A DNA stretch of 64,000 bases from Annona cherimola (lineage: Eukaryota > Streptophyta > Magnoliopsida > Magnoliales > Annonaceae): NCBI GenBank assembly GCA_030490835.1, contig CM059973.1:48116008-48180007 (forward strand), given 5' to 3'. Position numbers and translations under genes: made by a program. The notes under the pieces were generated by a model. It ran no database searches and was not told the DNA's origin. It worked only from the letters and a program-made list of their open reading frames with translations. Below are positions 46,476 to 57,823 of this stretch, piece by piece; the first letter of the stretch is position 1; the number at the start of each line of letters is the position of its first letter.

Positions 46476-48032
46476 CTAGTTTAATTCAATCATTCCCATG
46501 TCATTTCTAATCTTATAAAATGCATCTTTTGCTAGAGGCTTTGTGAATATATCAGCAACTTGATCTTCTGTTCTTACATATACCAAACATATGTCATGAT
46601 TTTCTACATGTTCTCTAATAAAATGGTGTCTAAGGTCTATATGTTTGGTCCTAGAATGCCATACTAGATTTTTGGTTAGACATATGACACTAGTATTATC
46701 ACATCTAATGGGTATATCTTTAAAATCCATGCCATAGTCCCTAAGTTGCTGTTTCATCCAAAGCAATTGGGCACAACAGCTCCCGGCGGCAATGTATTCG
46801 GCTTCCGCCGTAGATAGAGCAACACTAGTTTGTTTTCTTGAAAACCATGAAACCAACATGTTCCCAAGAAATTGACATGTTCCACTAGTGCTTTTTCTAT
46901 CTACTTTGTAACCGGCAAAATCCGCATCCAAGTAGCCGATTAGATCAAAATTAGAGCCCTTTGGATACCAAAGTCCTATGTTGGTAGTGTCCACCAAATA
47001 TCTGAAAATTCTTTTCACAGCTACCAAGTGTGATTCTTTTGGACATGACTGAAATCTAGAGCACATACACACACTAAACAATATATCAGGCCTAGAAGCA
47101 GTTAAATATAATAAAGAACCTATCATGCTTCTATACAATTTTAAATCAACTATTTTTCCTTTCTCATCTTTGTCGATTTTGATTGTTGAGCTCATAGGCG
47201 TGTTTGCGCCTTTGCTATTCTCCATGCCAAACTTGTTCAGCATTTCTTTGATATACTTGGACTGGTTAATGAAGATTCCTTCATTTAGTTGCTTGATTTG
47301 CAGTCCAAGGAAGAAATTCAGCTCTTCCATCATGCTCATCTCAAATTCTTTCTGCATAAGCTCAGAAAATTCTTGACAAAGAGTCTCATTAGTAGCACCG
47401 AAAATAATATCATCAACATAAATTTGAATAATCAATATATCCTTTTCTTTGTATTTGATAAACAAAGTTGTGTCTACCTTTCCCTTTTGAAAGTCATGAT
47501 CAATCAGAAATTTGCTTAATCTATCATACCAAGCCCTTGGAGCTTGTTTTAATCCATATAATGCTTTAGTTAATTTGTATACAAATTGAGATTGATCTTT
47601 TTCCTCAAATCCAGGTGGTTGTTCTACATACACCTCTTCATTTATATATCCATTCAGAAATGCACTTTTAACATCCATTTGAAACAATTTAAAGTTCATG
47701 TGAGATGCAAAAGCTAATAAGATGCGAATTGCTTCCAATCTAGCAACCGGGGCATAGGATTCCTCAAAATCTATTCCTTCTTCTTGTGAGTATCCTTTTG
47801 CCACAAGTCTAGCTTTATTTCTCACTACAAGTCCACTTTCATCTAATTTGTTCCTAAAGACCCATTTGGTGCCAATAACAGTACAATCTTTTGGTCTTGG
47901 AACAAGATGCCAAACTTGGTTTCTTTCAAATTGATTTAGCTCTTCTTGCATTGCTATAATCCAATTTTCATTATCAAGAGCTTGATCAATATTGGATGGT
48001 TCAATCTTAGATACAAAGGCGTCCACAAACAT
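46476..48032 (-). pseudogene. Copia reverse transcriptase and RNase H (open frame)
   Basis: A continuous 518-codon minus frame. It opens in the integrase/RT linker, with the conserved RT start [20 protein letters not shown] near residue 28. [20 protein letters not shown] follows near 112, [12 protein letters not shown] near 159, and the catalytic [10 protein letters not shown] near 205. RNase H has [35 protein letters not shown] and ADIFTKPLA, ending at 46476. The order integrase then RT then RNase H identifies Ty1/copia. All catalytic motifs look intact here, but upstream integrase is joined by a frameshift at about 48010-48030, so the polyprotein is broken. Confidence 0.95.
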
Positions 48033-49095
48033 TTTGCTTTGACCTTCTAGTTTTTACACCTTCATATACATTCCTTGTAACTTGTTCAATTGGATGGGCA
48101 TGTTTGAATTTTAAATCAGTTGGAGGTTTGTAAGAATTATTACCTTCACTTACCCTTTCCTTCAAGGAATCTTCTTGCTTTTCCACATGCAGTTTTTCTA
48201 GACTACTTGCTATATCATCTGCATCACTTAAATCATCTCTTCTTTTGAAGTATGGGTTGGTTTCATCAAAAACAACATGTATGGACTCTTCTACAACTTG
48301 GTTTCGTTTATTGAATACTCTATATGCTTTGCTATTTGATGAGTAACCAAGGAATATTGCCTCATCACTTTTAGCATCTAGTTTTCCCAAGTTGGTTTTT
48401 CCATTGTTCAAAACATAGCATGTGCATCCAAAAGCATGAAAATAAGAGATATTTGGTTTTTTTCCTTTCCATAGCTCATATGGGGTCTTTTTCAAGATTG
48501 CTCTGATGGTTACTCGATTTAAAATATGACAAGCTGTACTTACAGCTTCACCCCAAAATTTCTTTGATAATTTACTCTCATTTAGCATTGTCCTAGCCAT
48601 CTCTTGTATGGTTCTGTTTTTCCTTTAAACCACTCCATTTTGTTGTGGAGTTCTTAGTGCAGAAAATGTGTGATGAATTCCTTTTTCATTGCATAATTCT
48701 ATGAATCGTTTATTTTCAAATTCACCACCATGATCACTTCTTATAGTCATAATAGTACTTTGTTTTTCATTTTGCACCGAATTTACAAAAGTTGCAAACA
48801 TAGAGAAGGCTTCATCTTTGCTAGTTAAGAGAATTATCCATGTGAATCTTGAAAAATCATCAACAATTACAAATACATATTTCTTTCCACCAATGGTTAA
48901 AATGTCGGATGGCCCATATAGATCCATGTGTAGCAATTCAAGTGGCCTAGTAGTGGAGATTTCCTTTTTGGTAGAGAAAGGCATTTTAGGTTGTTTCGAT
49001 AATTGATATGCCTTGCAAATTTTGTCTTTGTCATATTTCAACTTTGGCAAGCCTTCTACCAAACTCTTCTTCCATAGGGTCTTTATATTTCCCAT
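48007..49095 (-). pseudogene. Copia integrase
   Basis: Minus strand. It shows MDLYGPSDILTIGGKKYVFV and VDDFSRFTW with the first catalytic Asp, IRSDHGGEFEN with the second, and then SALRTPQQNGVV. A TAA at 48625-48627 replaces the expected Glu of the motif before RKNRT, so the third acidic region is cut there. The frame resumes as MARTMLNESKLSKKFWGEAV and KTPYELWKGKKPNISY. It ends out of frame with RT at 48007. Just upstream (about 49128) a TGA stands where the zinc-binding region has a conserved Trp, before HKRLRHINMG. Confidence 0.92.
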
Positions 49096-49129
49096 GTTTA
49101 TATGCCTAAGCCTTTTATGCCAAACTCAT

Positions 49130-49490
49130 GGATCATTATCAATGGCCATTAGACATTGACGAATTCATCAAGTGAAACCAAATATACATTTCCATGTCTT
49201 TTTCCACTAAACATGATATGTTCTCCATCAAATACATTACATATAGATGATTCAAACACAACCTTGTATCCTTTGTCACATAATTGACTAATGCTCATTA
49301 GATTGTGCTTGAGTCTTTCAACAAACAAAACATCTTCCATGCATGCATTTGAAATACTAAATATGTTTCCTTTATCTTTAATTTTACCTTTCTCATTATT
49401 ACCAAAGGCAACAGTTCCATCGTTGCAAGGCTTAAGTTTATGAAATAAACTTCTTTCTCCGGTCATATGCCTTGAACAACCGCTGTCCAT
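49130..49490 (-). pseudogene. Copia aspartic protease
   Basis: Minus strand, from WFMDSGCSRHMTGERSLF (catalytic D-S-G present) through NVYLVSLDEFVNV, where a frameshift near 49148 precedes the integrase zinc region. It cleaves the polyprotein. The upstream linker is in another frame. Confidence 0.9.
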
Positions 49491-49548
49491 GAACCATACG
49501 TTGTTTGCCTTTGCCTTGAAACATATCTAAAAAATAAACAAGTAAATC

Positions 49549-49899
49549 TTATCTCTTTGGTACCCATTTTATGGGTCCATTTGGGTTAATAATATGATTC
49601 AATCTTTGTTGCTCTAACTTAGAAAGCCCAAATCTTGTGTTTCTTGGAACCCAAACTTGTTTTGCACCATGGTCATTCAGTTTCTTAAAGTTACATTTAT
49701 AGGCTTTATGACCCATTTTATTGCAAAAATTGCAAGCTATTGGTAATCTGAAAGTAGGCCTCCAAGTATGTAACGGTTCAAACGTTGGCCTTCTAGTCCA
49801 CATAACATTTTTCCCTTTTTGGCTTGTATATAGGTGCAGTTTTGGTTTGATATTTCCCAAGTATTGGCACATTTGATTTGCCATTTTCTTTTTGCTCAA
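49549..49899 (-). pseudogene. Copia gag-protease linker with second zinc-finger motif
   Basis: A minus frame with CNFCNKMGHKAYKC (CCHC knuckle) near residue 57 and the linker KQVWVPRNTRF and GPIKWVPKR just before protease. A stop and frameshift separate it from Gag (49999) and from protease (49490). Confidence 0.8.
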
Positions 49900-49998
49900 A
49901 TGTATAGTATCCGAGACCTCTTTTATTTGTTTGGGAGGTCATGTTCAGAAACATCTTTACATTTTCTCCTGGATTAGAGAACTTTGCTAATGATTCAT

Positions 49999-51420
49999 TT
50001 AAGGATTCGTTCTCCTTTTCAGTTTCTCTACTTCTTTCAAAAGCAATTCATTTTCATCTTTCAATTTTGATGATCTTTCAGTTAGTTTTCCATTTACAAT
50101 AATGACGGAGTTACATTGTTGTCTCTTCAATGACAACTTGGTTCCTAGATTTTTGATTTCCTCATATAATAAATCATATGCAAGTTGTAGTTCTTCTAAT
50201 TCAGCACATTTGAGGCATTCTTGAAAAGAAGAATAACTAGATCGAGAATGACAAAGTTTGGAAGTTACCTCCTCATTGCTTGTGCACTTTGTTGAGATGG
50301 ATTGTTCTTCCAAAACTTCTGTTGTGTTCAAACACAACAAATCTTCTTCTTGCTCAATCCGCGCCATGCAGCATATTCTAGCACAATTTGCCGCTTCAAT
50401 ATCGTCGGTTGAGGAGCTGCTTGTTGATGAGGTTTCTTCATTGACGTACATTCCTCTTCCCTTTGGCCTTTGAAAATTTCTACTTTCATATCTTTCCTTC
50501 CTTTCATGTTGATCCTTTGATTTCTCTTCCGATGTAGGACATTGAGCTTGCATATGTCCCGTACCGCCGCATCTATAACATTTTGTAGCCTCCTTCTTCT
50601 TCTCCTTTCGTGGTCTTTCTTGGAGGTCCTTGAAGTTCCTTTCTCTCCTTACGAACTTTCGAAATTTTCGGGTCAACAAAGCAATGTCTTCATTGTCGTT
50701 ATGGGATGAGGAGGTAGACTCATCCGTGTTATGTGCCGCTTTTAGTGCAATTGCTTTCTTTCCTTTGTGGTGATCTTCATTTCTTTTCTTGATTAGCTCA
50801 TGTGACATTAATGAGCTAATAAGGTCTTCTAGCTTCAATGTGTTGAGGTCCTTGGCTTCTTCTATCGCAGTAATCTTTGGAGTCCAAGATTCCGGTAGAG
50901 CTCTTAAGATTTTCATGACCTGTTCAGATTCAGAAATTGCTTTTCTTAAACTTTTCAAGGCGTTAGTAATTTTAGAGAATCTAGCAAACATTTCAGAAAT
51001 ATTCTCTGTTTCTAGCATTCTAAAGCTTTCCAACTCTCCAATCAAAATATTTCTCCTTGTCCCTTGGACTTGAGAAGTTTCTTCATAGATAGATGTTAAT
51101 GTATCCCATATTTCTTTTGTAGTTAGACAAGAGGATACTCTATCATATTCAGAAGCGGTAAGAGCACAAAACAGTGAGTTCATAGCTTTAGCGTTGCTCT
51201 TAACAATTCTTACTTCCTCATTGATCCATTTGGAATCTCTTTCATCAATAGGCAATGTTACACTGTCTTGGATTGCAATCCAAGAGTCCATATCTATAGC
51301 CATGATGAGTTGTTTCATACGTAGCTTCCAATAGCCGAAATTATTCCCATCAAATAATGGTAGCCTAGTAAAAGATTGGCCTTCGGCAAATGCGGGAACG
51401 GAAGTTGATTGGGATGCCAT
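49999..51420 (-). CDS. Copia Gag (capsid and zinc knuckle)
   Basis: An intact 473-codon minus frame starting 48 bp inside LTR 3 and past the primer site. The N-terminal capsid-like region opens with LPLFDGNNFGYWKLRMKQLI (residues 18-38), a UBN2/DUF4219-type copia Gag signature. It continues with EIWDTLTSIYEETSQVQG and ENISEMFARFSKITNALKSL. A CCHC knuckle CYRCGGTGHMQAQC lies near 280, and the C-terminus has a Leu/Glu/Lys coiled coil (LKDENELLLKEVEKLKRR). The long Gag with C-terminal coiled coil suggests the Sirevirus (SIRE/Maximus) lineage, which is inference. It ends in a stop before the pol frame; some Sireviruses also separate gag and pol with a stop. Confidence 0.88.
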   Translation of the reverse strand: MASQSTSVPAFAEGQSFTRLPLFDGNNFGYWKLRMKQLIMAIDMDSWIAIQDSVTLPIDERDSKWINEEVRIVKSNAKAMNSLFCALTASEYDRVSSCLTTKEIWDTLTSIYEETSQVQGTRRNILIGELESFRMLETENISEMFARFSKITNALKSLRKAISESEQVMKILRALPESWTPKITAIEEAKDLNTLKLEDLISSLMSHELIKKRNEDHHKGKKAIALKAAHNTDESTSSSHNDNEDIALLTRKFRKFVRRERNFKDLQERPRKEKKKEATKCYRCGGTGHMQAQCPTSEEKSKDQHERKERYESRNFQRPKGRGMYVNEETSSTSSSSTDDIEAANCARICCMARIEQEEDLLCLNTTEVLEEQSISTKCTSNEEVTSKLCHSRSSYSSFQECLKCAELEELQLAYDLLYEEIKNLGTKLSLKRQQCNSVIIVNGKLTERSSKLKDENELLLKEVEKLKRRTNP

Positions 51421-51454
51421 ATCAAAAGATCTCTTTGGTAAAACTCAAAGACCT

Positions 51455-51466
51455 GCTCTGATATCA
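51455..51466 (-). other. Copia primer binding site, tRNA-Met type
   Basis: Minus strand TGATATCAGAGC, one base from TGGTATCAGAGC, two bases from the LTR 3 edge. Confidence 0.85.
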
Positions 51467-52191
51467 CTTGTTGGTCCCGAGTTCATGGCAATTACCCAAG
51501 AGGGGAGGGGTGAATTGGGTAATTAAAATTTTTCAACTTAAACAGAAACTTTACCTCGGATTAATCTAGTCCCCTTTTATGAAGAAACAAATGGAAAGCA
51601 ATATAGAGCAGAGAGCAGAAATAAAAAACAACAAGCAAGATTTTATAATGGTTCGGGCAACCTTCCCTACTCTACTCTTCCAAGCTCACACCTCTTGTGA
51701 CTTGGGTTCCACTATGTATTTCACAAATACAACTAGAGCCACTGATCTCTTCTAGATTCCAGCTCTAGGGGGCATCAACAAATCACAGCACAAGTAGGTG
51801 ACGAGTTCCACTCCAATCACACACTACTTTGCTTATACTTGATCTTAATTACCCAAACTAAATCAAATTCAATACAACAAGAAATAACAAAAGAAAGTTT
51901 CGACATGTTACTGGTGTGTAGAGGCAGATTTGGCGCAGAGAAGAACTTGTACAACAATGTTAATGATTCAGCAAGCAGCTCTTTGGCAGTTTGAAAGCGG
52001 AGTTCTTCTTCTAAATGTTGGCTTGATCACTTAAAGCTCTTAGAGATGGGAGTTATGCTCATTCAATGAATTCTCAACTACCCTCCTCGTTCATATTGAA
52101 TACCTTATATAATTTGCGAGGGAATCCGAACGTTTGGAAGTAGGTGGCGTGCTTTTAATGCGCCAACATTCGAAAAATTTCTGAACGTTGC

Positions 52192-52362
52192 GACCCAAGT
52201 CGCAGGTGGAGTCGACTTCGAGTGCGACTTCACCCAAGTCGCAGATGGAGTCGATTTTGGGTGCGACTTCGGCTCTCCGCAATTTCTTCAAGTTCCAGTC
52301 TGGGTCGACTTGGTCCTCGACTTGACCCAAGTCGCAGGTGAAGTCGACTTCGGGTGCGACTT
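52192..52362. repeat. GTCGAC array, LTR 3 proximal
   Basis: Three units; one inner palindrome has decayed (GTCGATTT). LTR 1 has lost one unit here relative to LTR 3. Confidence 0.88.
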
Positions 52363-52723
52363 CACTTCCTCAGCTTGCTAGTTGAACTTGAAATCCTTGG
52401 AATGCCTTGCTTGCTTGAATTTCTTCATATTTGGTTGTTCTTCCTTTGATTATGTCTTTTGCAACTCAGTATAATCATCCTAGCTTGATGTCCTTTTAGC
52501 TTCATGACTTGCAAACTTTGAATCCTTGAAGTCTTGAATATGTGCATGAATCTTAGAGTGCCTAATGATGTCCAAATATATGTTCATAATCCAACATGAT
52601 GGATTCATGCAACTCTCATTGCTTTTATTCTTCATTTGATCTTCATTTGAGTGTTTGAGTTGTCTTGATCTTCATCTCCACTCAAATCTATCATCGAGTT
52701 AACTCGTTCGGTAATTTCCGCAC

Positions 52724-52922
52724 TGAAGTCGAAGCTGGAGTCGACTTGGTCTGCGACTTCACCCAAGTCGCATGCGGAGTCGACTTGGGATGCGACTTCG
52801 GCAGTTCTCATTCTCTATTTCAACTCTGGATGGAAATGACGTTTCGAAGTCGATGCTGGAGTCGACTTGGGGATCGACTTGGCTTAAGTCGATGCCTGAG
52901 TCGACTTGGAATTCGACTTGAC
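52724..52922. repeat. GTCGAC array, LTR 3 distal
   Basis: Four GTCGAC units; LTR 1 has an additional 33-bp unit at the same place. Confidence 0.88.
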
Positions 52923-53061
52923 TTGCCATGCTTCATTCTCTTCATTTGTATAACCTTTAATCATTTCCACAAACATGTTAGTAACCAAAACTTACTCAAA
53001 TTGATTTGTTAATCATCAAAACATAGACTTGGCTTATTTTCCACATGTTTCCAACAGATCT

Positions 53062-54345
53062 CTCTGTTCCGAAGCTTCTTGATCTTGAAATCTAATATTT
53101 TGATTGGCCTTTCCTCATAGTTCAAGTGTTCTTGGATTAGCAAATTTTCTGCTATCAACACATGGGTAGGATCGGAAACATATTTTCTGAGCATGGAGAT
53201 GTGAAACAGATTGTGGATGGCACTTAGGGCTGGTGGCCGGGTTATTCTATAGGCTAGATTGCCTATCTTTTCCAAAACTTCAAAGGGCCCGACATATCTT
53301 GGGTTTAGTTTTCCTCTCTTTCCAAACCGGGTAACTCCTTTGAATGGCGTTACTTTGACAAATACATGATCCCCAACTTGGATATTTAAATCCCTTCTTT
53401 TGCAATCGGTGTAACTCTTTTGCCTGCTCTGGGCTGTGAGTATACACTGGCGAATCACTTGAACTTTTTCTGTCATTCTTTTTTAGAGGTTTGGAGCTAA
53501 CTTCCTTTCTCCCACTTCATCCCAGTTTAGAGGAGTTCTGCATTTCCGTCCATATAAAGCTTCAAATGGGGCCATTTGAATACTTGCTTGATAACTGTTG
53601 TTATAAGCGAATTCTACCATAGCCAAATATTCATCCCATGATCCTCGAAATTCTACTATGCACATCCTTAGTATATCCTCAACTATTTGATTTACTCTTT
53701 TTGTCTGCCCATCAGTTTGATGATGAAATGCTGTACTGAATTTCAGCTATGTGCCTAAGGTTTGATGTAACTTTTCCAAAATCGAGATGTAAAACTGGAA
53801 TCTCGATTGAAAACTATTGACTTAGGTACTCCATGCAGTCTCACTATCTCCTTATAATAAATCTTAGCCAGTCGCTTAGCAGTAAAATTTTTCTTAATGG
53901 CTAGGAAATGAGCTACCTTTGATAATCTATCAACTATTACCCATATAACATCATTTCCATTCTAGGTTCTTGGCAACCCTTCAATAAAATTCATAGTAAT
54001 GCCATCCCATTTCCATTCTGGGACTTCTAGCGACTGTAATTTTCCAGGGGTTCTTTGATGATCAGTCTTAACCCTTTGACATGTTAGGCACTTAGCCACA
54101 TATTCAGCAATTTCTCTCTTCATATTATTCCACCAATACATCCTTTTGATGTCTTGATACATCTTGGTGCTACCTGGATGCATCGAAAATGGAGAAAAAT
54201 GTGCTTCTTTAAATATTTGTTCTTTTATTTCTTCTTGATTGGGTATACACAGGAGACCCTTATATCTGTACATCCCATGTTCATCTTGTATATATTCATT
54301 GGGATTTTTCTTGATCATTTTCTCCACATAACTCTTTTAATCCCC
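53062..54345 (-). pseudogene. Gypsy integrase, interrupted
   Basis: Minus strand. The zinc-binding region HPGSTKMYQDIKRMYWW and CLTCQRVK lies at 54170-54080. The catalytic core starts ITMNFIEGLP near 53990; the usual first catalytic Asp (MDF) is Asn here. Stops and frameshifts fill 53665-53960. SYQASIQMAPFEALYGRKCR and the C-terminal GPFEVLEKIGNLAYRI and HNLFHISMLRKYV follow to 53062. There the copia complex interrupts the frame at KKLRNREI; the remaining codons are at 40735-40844. Integrase would insert the element's cDNA into the chromosome. Confidence 0.92.
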
Positions 54346-54354
54346 ATTTTCTTG

Positions 54355-54798
54355 TTAAGACATTTTAATTTGCTCAAATAGATTCGACTGGATTTGTAAT
54401 TGAGACAATCGAACTTGTACCCCAGGTGGGCTTACAATTAATTCTAATTGTTTCAATTCTTGTAGTAGCTCTTCTTTCTTTGTGATGAGATGTGCTAAGC
54501 TAATATTTCTACTTAGCGCATCGGCTACTACATTGGCTTTGCTTGGATGATATAAAATATTGAGGTCATAATCCTTAAGTAACTCGAGCCATCTTCTTTG
54601 CCTCATATTTAACTCCTTTTGAGTAAATATGTACTTGAGGCTTTTGTGATCAGTATAGACCTCACATTTAACTCCATACAAATAATGTCTCCAAATTTTC
54701 AAGGCAAAGACTAATGCTGCCAATTCTAAGTCATGGGTTGGATAGTTTACCTCATTTGGCTTAAGTTGTCTGCATGCGTATGATATAACTTTACACAT
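54355..54798 (-). pseudogene. Gypsy RNase H
   Basis: Minus frame: [39 protein letters not shown], then [11 protein letters not shown] and [14 protein letters not shown]. Conserved acidic residues are present. It overlaps the end of the RT frame at 54747-54798 in another frame, marking a frameshift. A stop at 54355 comes before the integrase zinc region. Confidence 0.92.
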
Positions 54799-55647
54799 CC
54801 TAATCCTTTCTTTGAGGCATCACTATAGATCACAAACCCTTCCTTCTCCGTAGGTAGTGTTAGAATTGGCGCTTTTACCAGTCTTTTCTTTAACTCTTGG
54901 AAGCTATTCTCACATTCCTGTGTCCATTCATACCTAACTCCTTTCTTTGTCAGCTTTGTGAGTGGAGCTGACAATTGTGAGAATCCTTCCACAAATCTCC
55001 TGTAGTAGCCAGCCATCCCTAGAAAGCTTCTTATTTCTATGATATTTGTTGGTTGTGACCACTTTGTTATTGCCTCAATCTTTTGAGGATCTACCTGTAC
55101 TCCCTTCTCGGATATAATGTGGCCGAGAAAGGCTACCTGTTTCAACCAAAACTCGCATTTCTTGAATTTAGCATATAATTTCTCCCTTTGGAGAATTTCC
55201 AATACTATCCTTAAATGTTCCTCATGCTCTTCTTCTATCTTTGAATAAATCAATATATCATCAATGAATACCACCAAAAATTGATCCAAAAATTCTGTTC
55301 ATCATATCCATAAACACAGCTGGGGCATTCATTAGTCCAAATGGCATGACTAAGAATTCATAGTGCCCATATCTTATTCTGAATGTTATTTTTAGGATGT
55401 CCTTTGGACATATCCTCAACTAGTGGTACCCTGACTGTAAATCAATTTTTGAAAATGTAGAAGCTCCTTTTAATTGATCAAAAAGATCATCTATTCTTAG
55501 GAGTGGGTATTTATTCTTGACTGTTACTTTATTCAATTCTCTGTAATCAATACAGAGTCTCAAACTCCCATCTTTTTTCCTTACAAATAGTACTGGAGCT
55601 CCCCACGGTGATGCACTGGGTCTAATAAACTCTTTATCTAATAAATC
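54747..55647 (-). pseudogene. Gypsy reverse transcriptase
   Basis: Minus strand. The 55300-55640 part ([35 protein letters not shown]) has several stops. From 55289 the frame is open with the catalytic [11 protein letters not shown], then [31 protein letters not shown] and [12 protein letters not shown] makes cDNA in the particle. Confidence 0.92.
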
Positions 55648-56361
55648 TTAAATTTGTACTTTCAACTCAGCCAATTCGGCTGGTGCCATCCTATATGGGG
55701 CCTTAGATATTAGGGTTGTCCCTAGGATAATTTCTATTTCCATATCCATCTCCCTTTCTGGTGGTAAATTATATATCTCTTTTGAAAAAATATCTAGAAA
55801 TTCCTTTACCACTAGAATTTGTTCCATAGGTACCCCATCTCCTTCTATTGTGTTTATAGAGACCAGATAGGCTGTACATTGTTGGCGTATCAGCTTAGCT
55901 GCTTTCATAGCTGATACCATCCTTATCATGTTTTCTGGCTGTCTTATTTTACTGATCTCTATTTTATCTTTTGGTGCTTCAAATTGCACCTTTTTATTTC
56001 TACAATCAATCGTTGCACCCCATTGACTTAGCCAATCCATCCCTAGTATGACATCAAACTCTGTCATTGGTAATAGGATGAGATCAGCTTCCAATATTTT
56101 TGTTCTTATCCTGATAGGACATGTCTTGCAAATTTGATTTATACTTGCCAATCTATATACTTGGGATTCTACATGTATAGTACTACTAGTTTCTTCTACT
56201 CGAAGTACGTGTGTGATTACGAATCGGTATGATATAAATGAATGCGTAGCTCCAGAATCAAATAAAGCTACTACAGGATTTCTCAAAATGTAAATCATAC
56301 CTGTAATCACTTTTTCCTCCATCTCCTGTGACTCCGTTCGGGTGAGGGCCTGGACACGCAC
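55648..56361 (-). pseudogene. Gypsy protease and RT entry
   Basis: An open minus frame: VVALFDSGATHSFISYRFV (D-S-G intact), FDVILGMDWLSQWGATIDC, then the RT entry VVKEFLDIFSKEIYNLPPER and APYRMAPAELAELK. It ends in a stop at 55648 just before the RT fingers. Confidence 0.92.
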
Positions 56362-56382
56362 TGGGTTGACAGCAGTACCGGG

Positions 56383-57617
56383 TCAGTTGGTGATGGCAGG
56401 AACCTTTTGCTGGGCCGGCCTCCCTCGGGCTGGTGCTCCTTGTGCCTTATTCGGACAGCTGGGCGAAATGTGTCCAACTTGACCACAGTTGAAGAACTTT
56501 ATTATTTTGGCTTCGTCGGTCCCGTAGTCCCGGGCCACATGACCAGCTTGGCCACACTTGTAACATTTCTTCGTTCCTTGTAAACATTCGCATGAATGGC
56601 GTTTGTGGCAAGTTCTACAAGTCAGGGTGTTCTGTGTCTTGTCGTCGATCTTCTTTCTCTCGGCGATTCTCCTTTTTCCTTTATTAGCCTCACCTTCCTT
56701 GGAAGCTGTAAAGAATTGTTTTTGAGCTTGCCTAAGCTCTTGAGTCCTCATTGACTCTATTTCCAATGCCCTAGCCCTCTCAATGCTAGAGGCATAGTCT
56801 TTTATTAACAATGGGGCTAACCCCTCCTTTAGTTGGGGCCTCAATCCCCTCTGAAACCTTTGTGCCTTATTCTCTGGCACATTGGCAATCCACGGTACAT
56901 ATCTTACCAAGGCGTTGAACTTTGTGGCATATTCTGTGACTGTCATCCTGCCTTGGTAGAGTTTTTCAAACTCTATCACCCTCTAGCTCTGTAGCCCTAT
57001 AGGGAGATATTCTTTATTGAATTCCTCCAAAAAATCATGCCACGTAACTTTCTCCGGATGTGGCATAGTGACCATTACCGTCTCCTACCATTCATAAGCA
57101 TCTTTTACCAGTAGGTGGGTAGCGCACAACACTTTTTGCTGATCATTGTAGGGCGATATTCTGAATAGTTGATCCACTGCTCTGCAATGAGGGGGTCTGG
57201 TTCCCCTGAAAACTTGGGCAGGCGCTGAGCAAGAAAGGCATTGATAGCCTTTCTGTCGGCCTCAAGGAGACTATCCTCTATTCCCCTTGACGTGCCGGGG
57301 TTGGCCAAAGGACCTGGTCTTTCCCCGTCTCCTCTTGATGGCGAGGCCTGCTGGTTCCTCATTTCTTGTAATAAACCAGCAGCCTCGGCTGTCCATTGCT
57401 GCATATCTTTTTCAATTGCCGTAGCTATTCTTTCTTGTATATTGACCTCTGCTTGAGGTTTAGGGCTTTCCTCTCACCGTGGGCGGGTCCTAGAGGATTG
57501 CTCCTCGGATTCTGCTTTATATGTCCTTTTACTGGCTCCGCCCCTTGCCTGATCAACTGATTCTTCCATCAAGGCCTTTCCTTTGTTAGCTCTTGCTTTA
57601 CCTCTGGTGAGCGACAT
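56383..57617 (-). pseudogene. Gypsy Gag
   Basis: Minus strand. Start ATG at 57615-57617 (MSLTRGKARANKGKAL). A stop follows at about 57475 (SRTRPR, then stop), then MQQWTAEAAGLLQEM and the capsid start AINAFLAQRLPKFSGEPDP, with frameshifts near 57180 and 56990. From 56979 the capsid C-terminus is open: FEKLYQGRMTVTEYATKFN, RGLRPQLKEGLAPLLI. Two zinc knuckles follow: CYKCGQAGHVARDY (last Cys lost, Tyr instead) and CPNKA preceded by FFNCGQVGHISPSC (first Cys replaced by Phe). Both knuckles are therefore defective. Confidence 0.92.
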
Positions 57618-57806
57618 TTTTAACTTCACAAAACATTTACTAGTATATCATCAATATTTATCATTTCATGATAAACATAGTCACATGATCATATAATTTA
57701 CATATATTACACATTGTCATCAATAATACATCAATGGATCATAATCATAATTTCATGTATTATAACTTGATCATTTCTTTCATTTTCTTCCTATTTACCA
57801 ATCCAT

Positions 57807-57818
57807 GCTCTGATACCA
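57807..57818 (-). other. Gypsy primer binding site, tRNA-Met
   Basis: The minus strand is an exact TGGTATCAGAGC, five bases from the 5' LTR edge. Confidence 0.93.
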
Positions 57819-57823
57819 ACTTC

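Larger units (their letters stand above)
51469..53056 (-). mobile_element. Copia LTR 3 (minus, 5' LTR)
   Basis: 1588 bp, nearly identical to LTR 1 and one base different in length; together they are flanked by GATCT (40840-40844, 53057-53061). Minus TATA at about 52100-52110. Arrays at 52192-52362 and 52724-52922. Confidence 0.93.
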
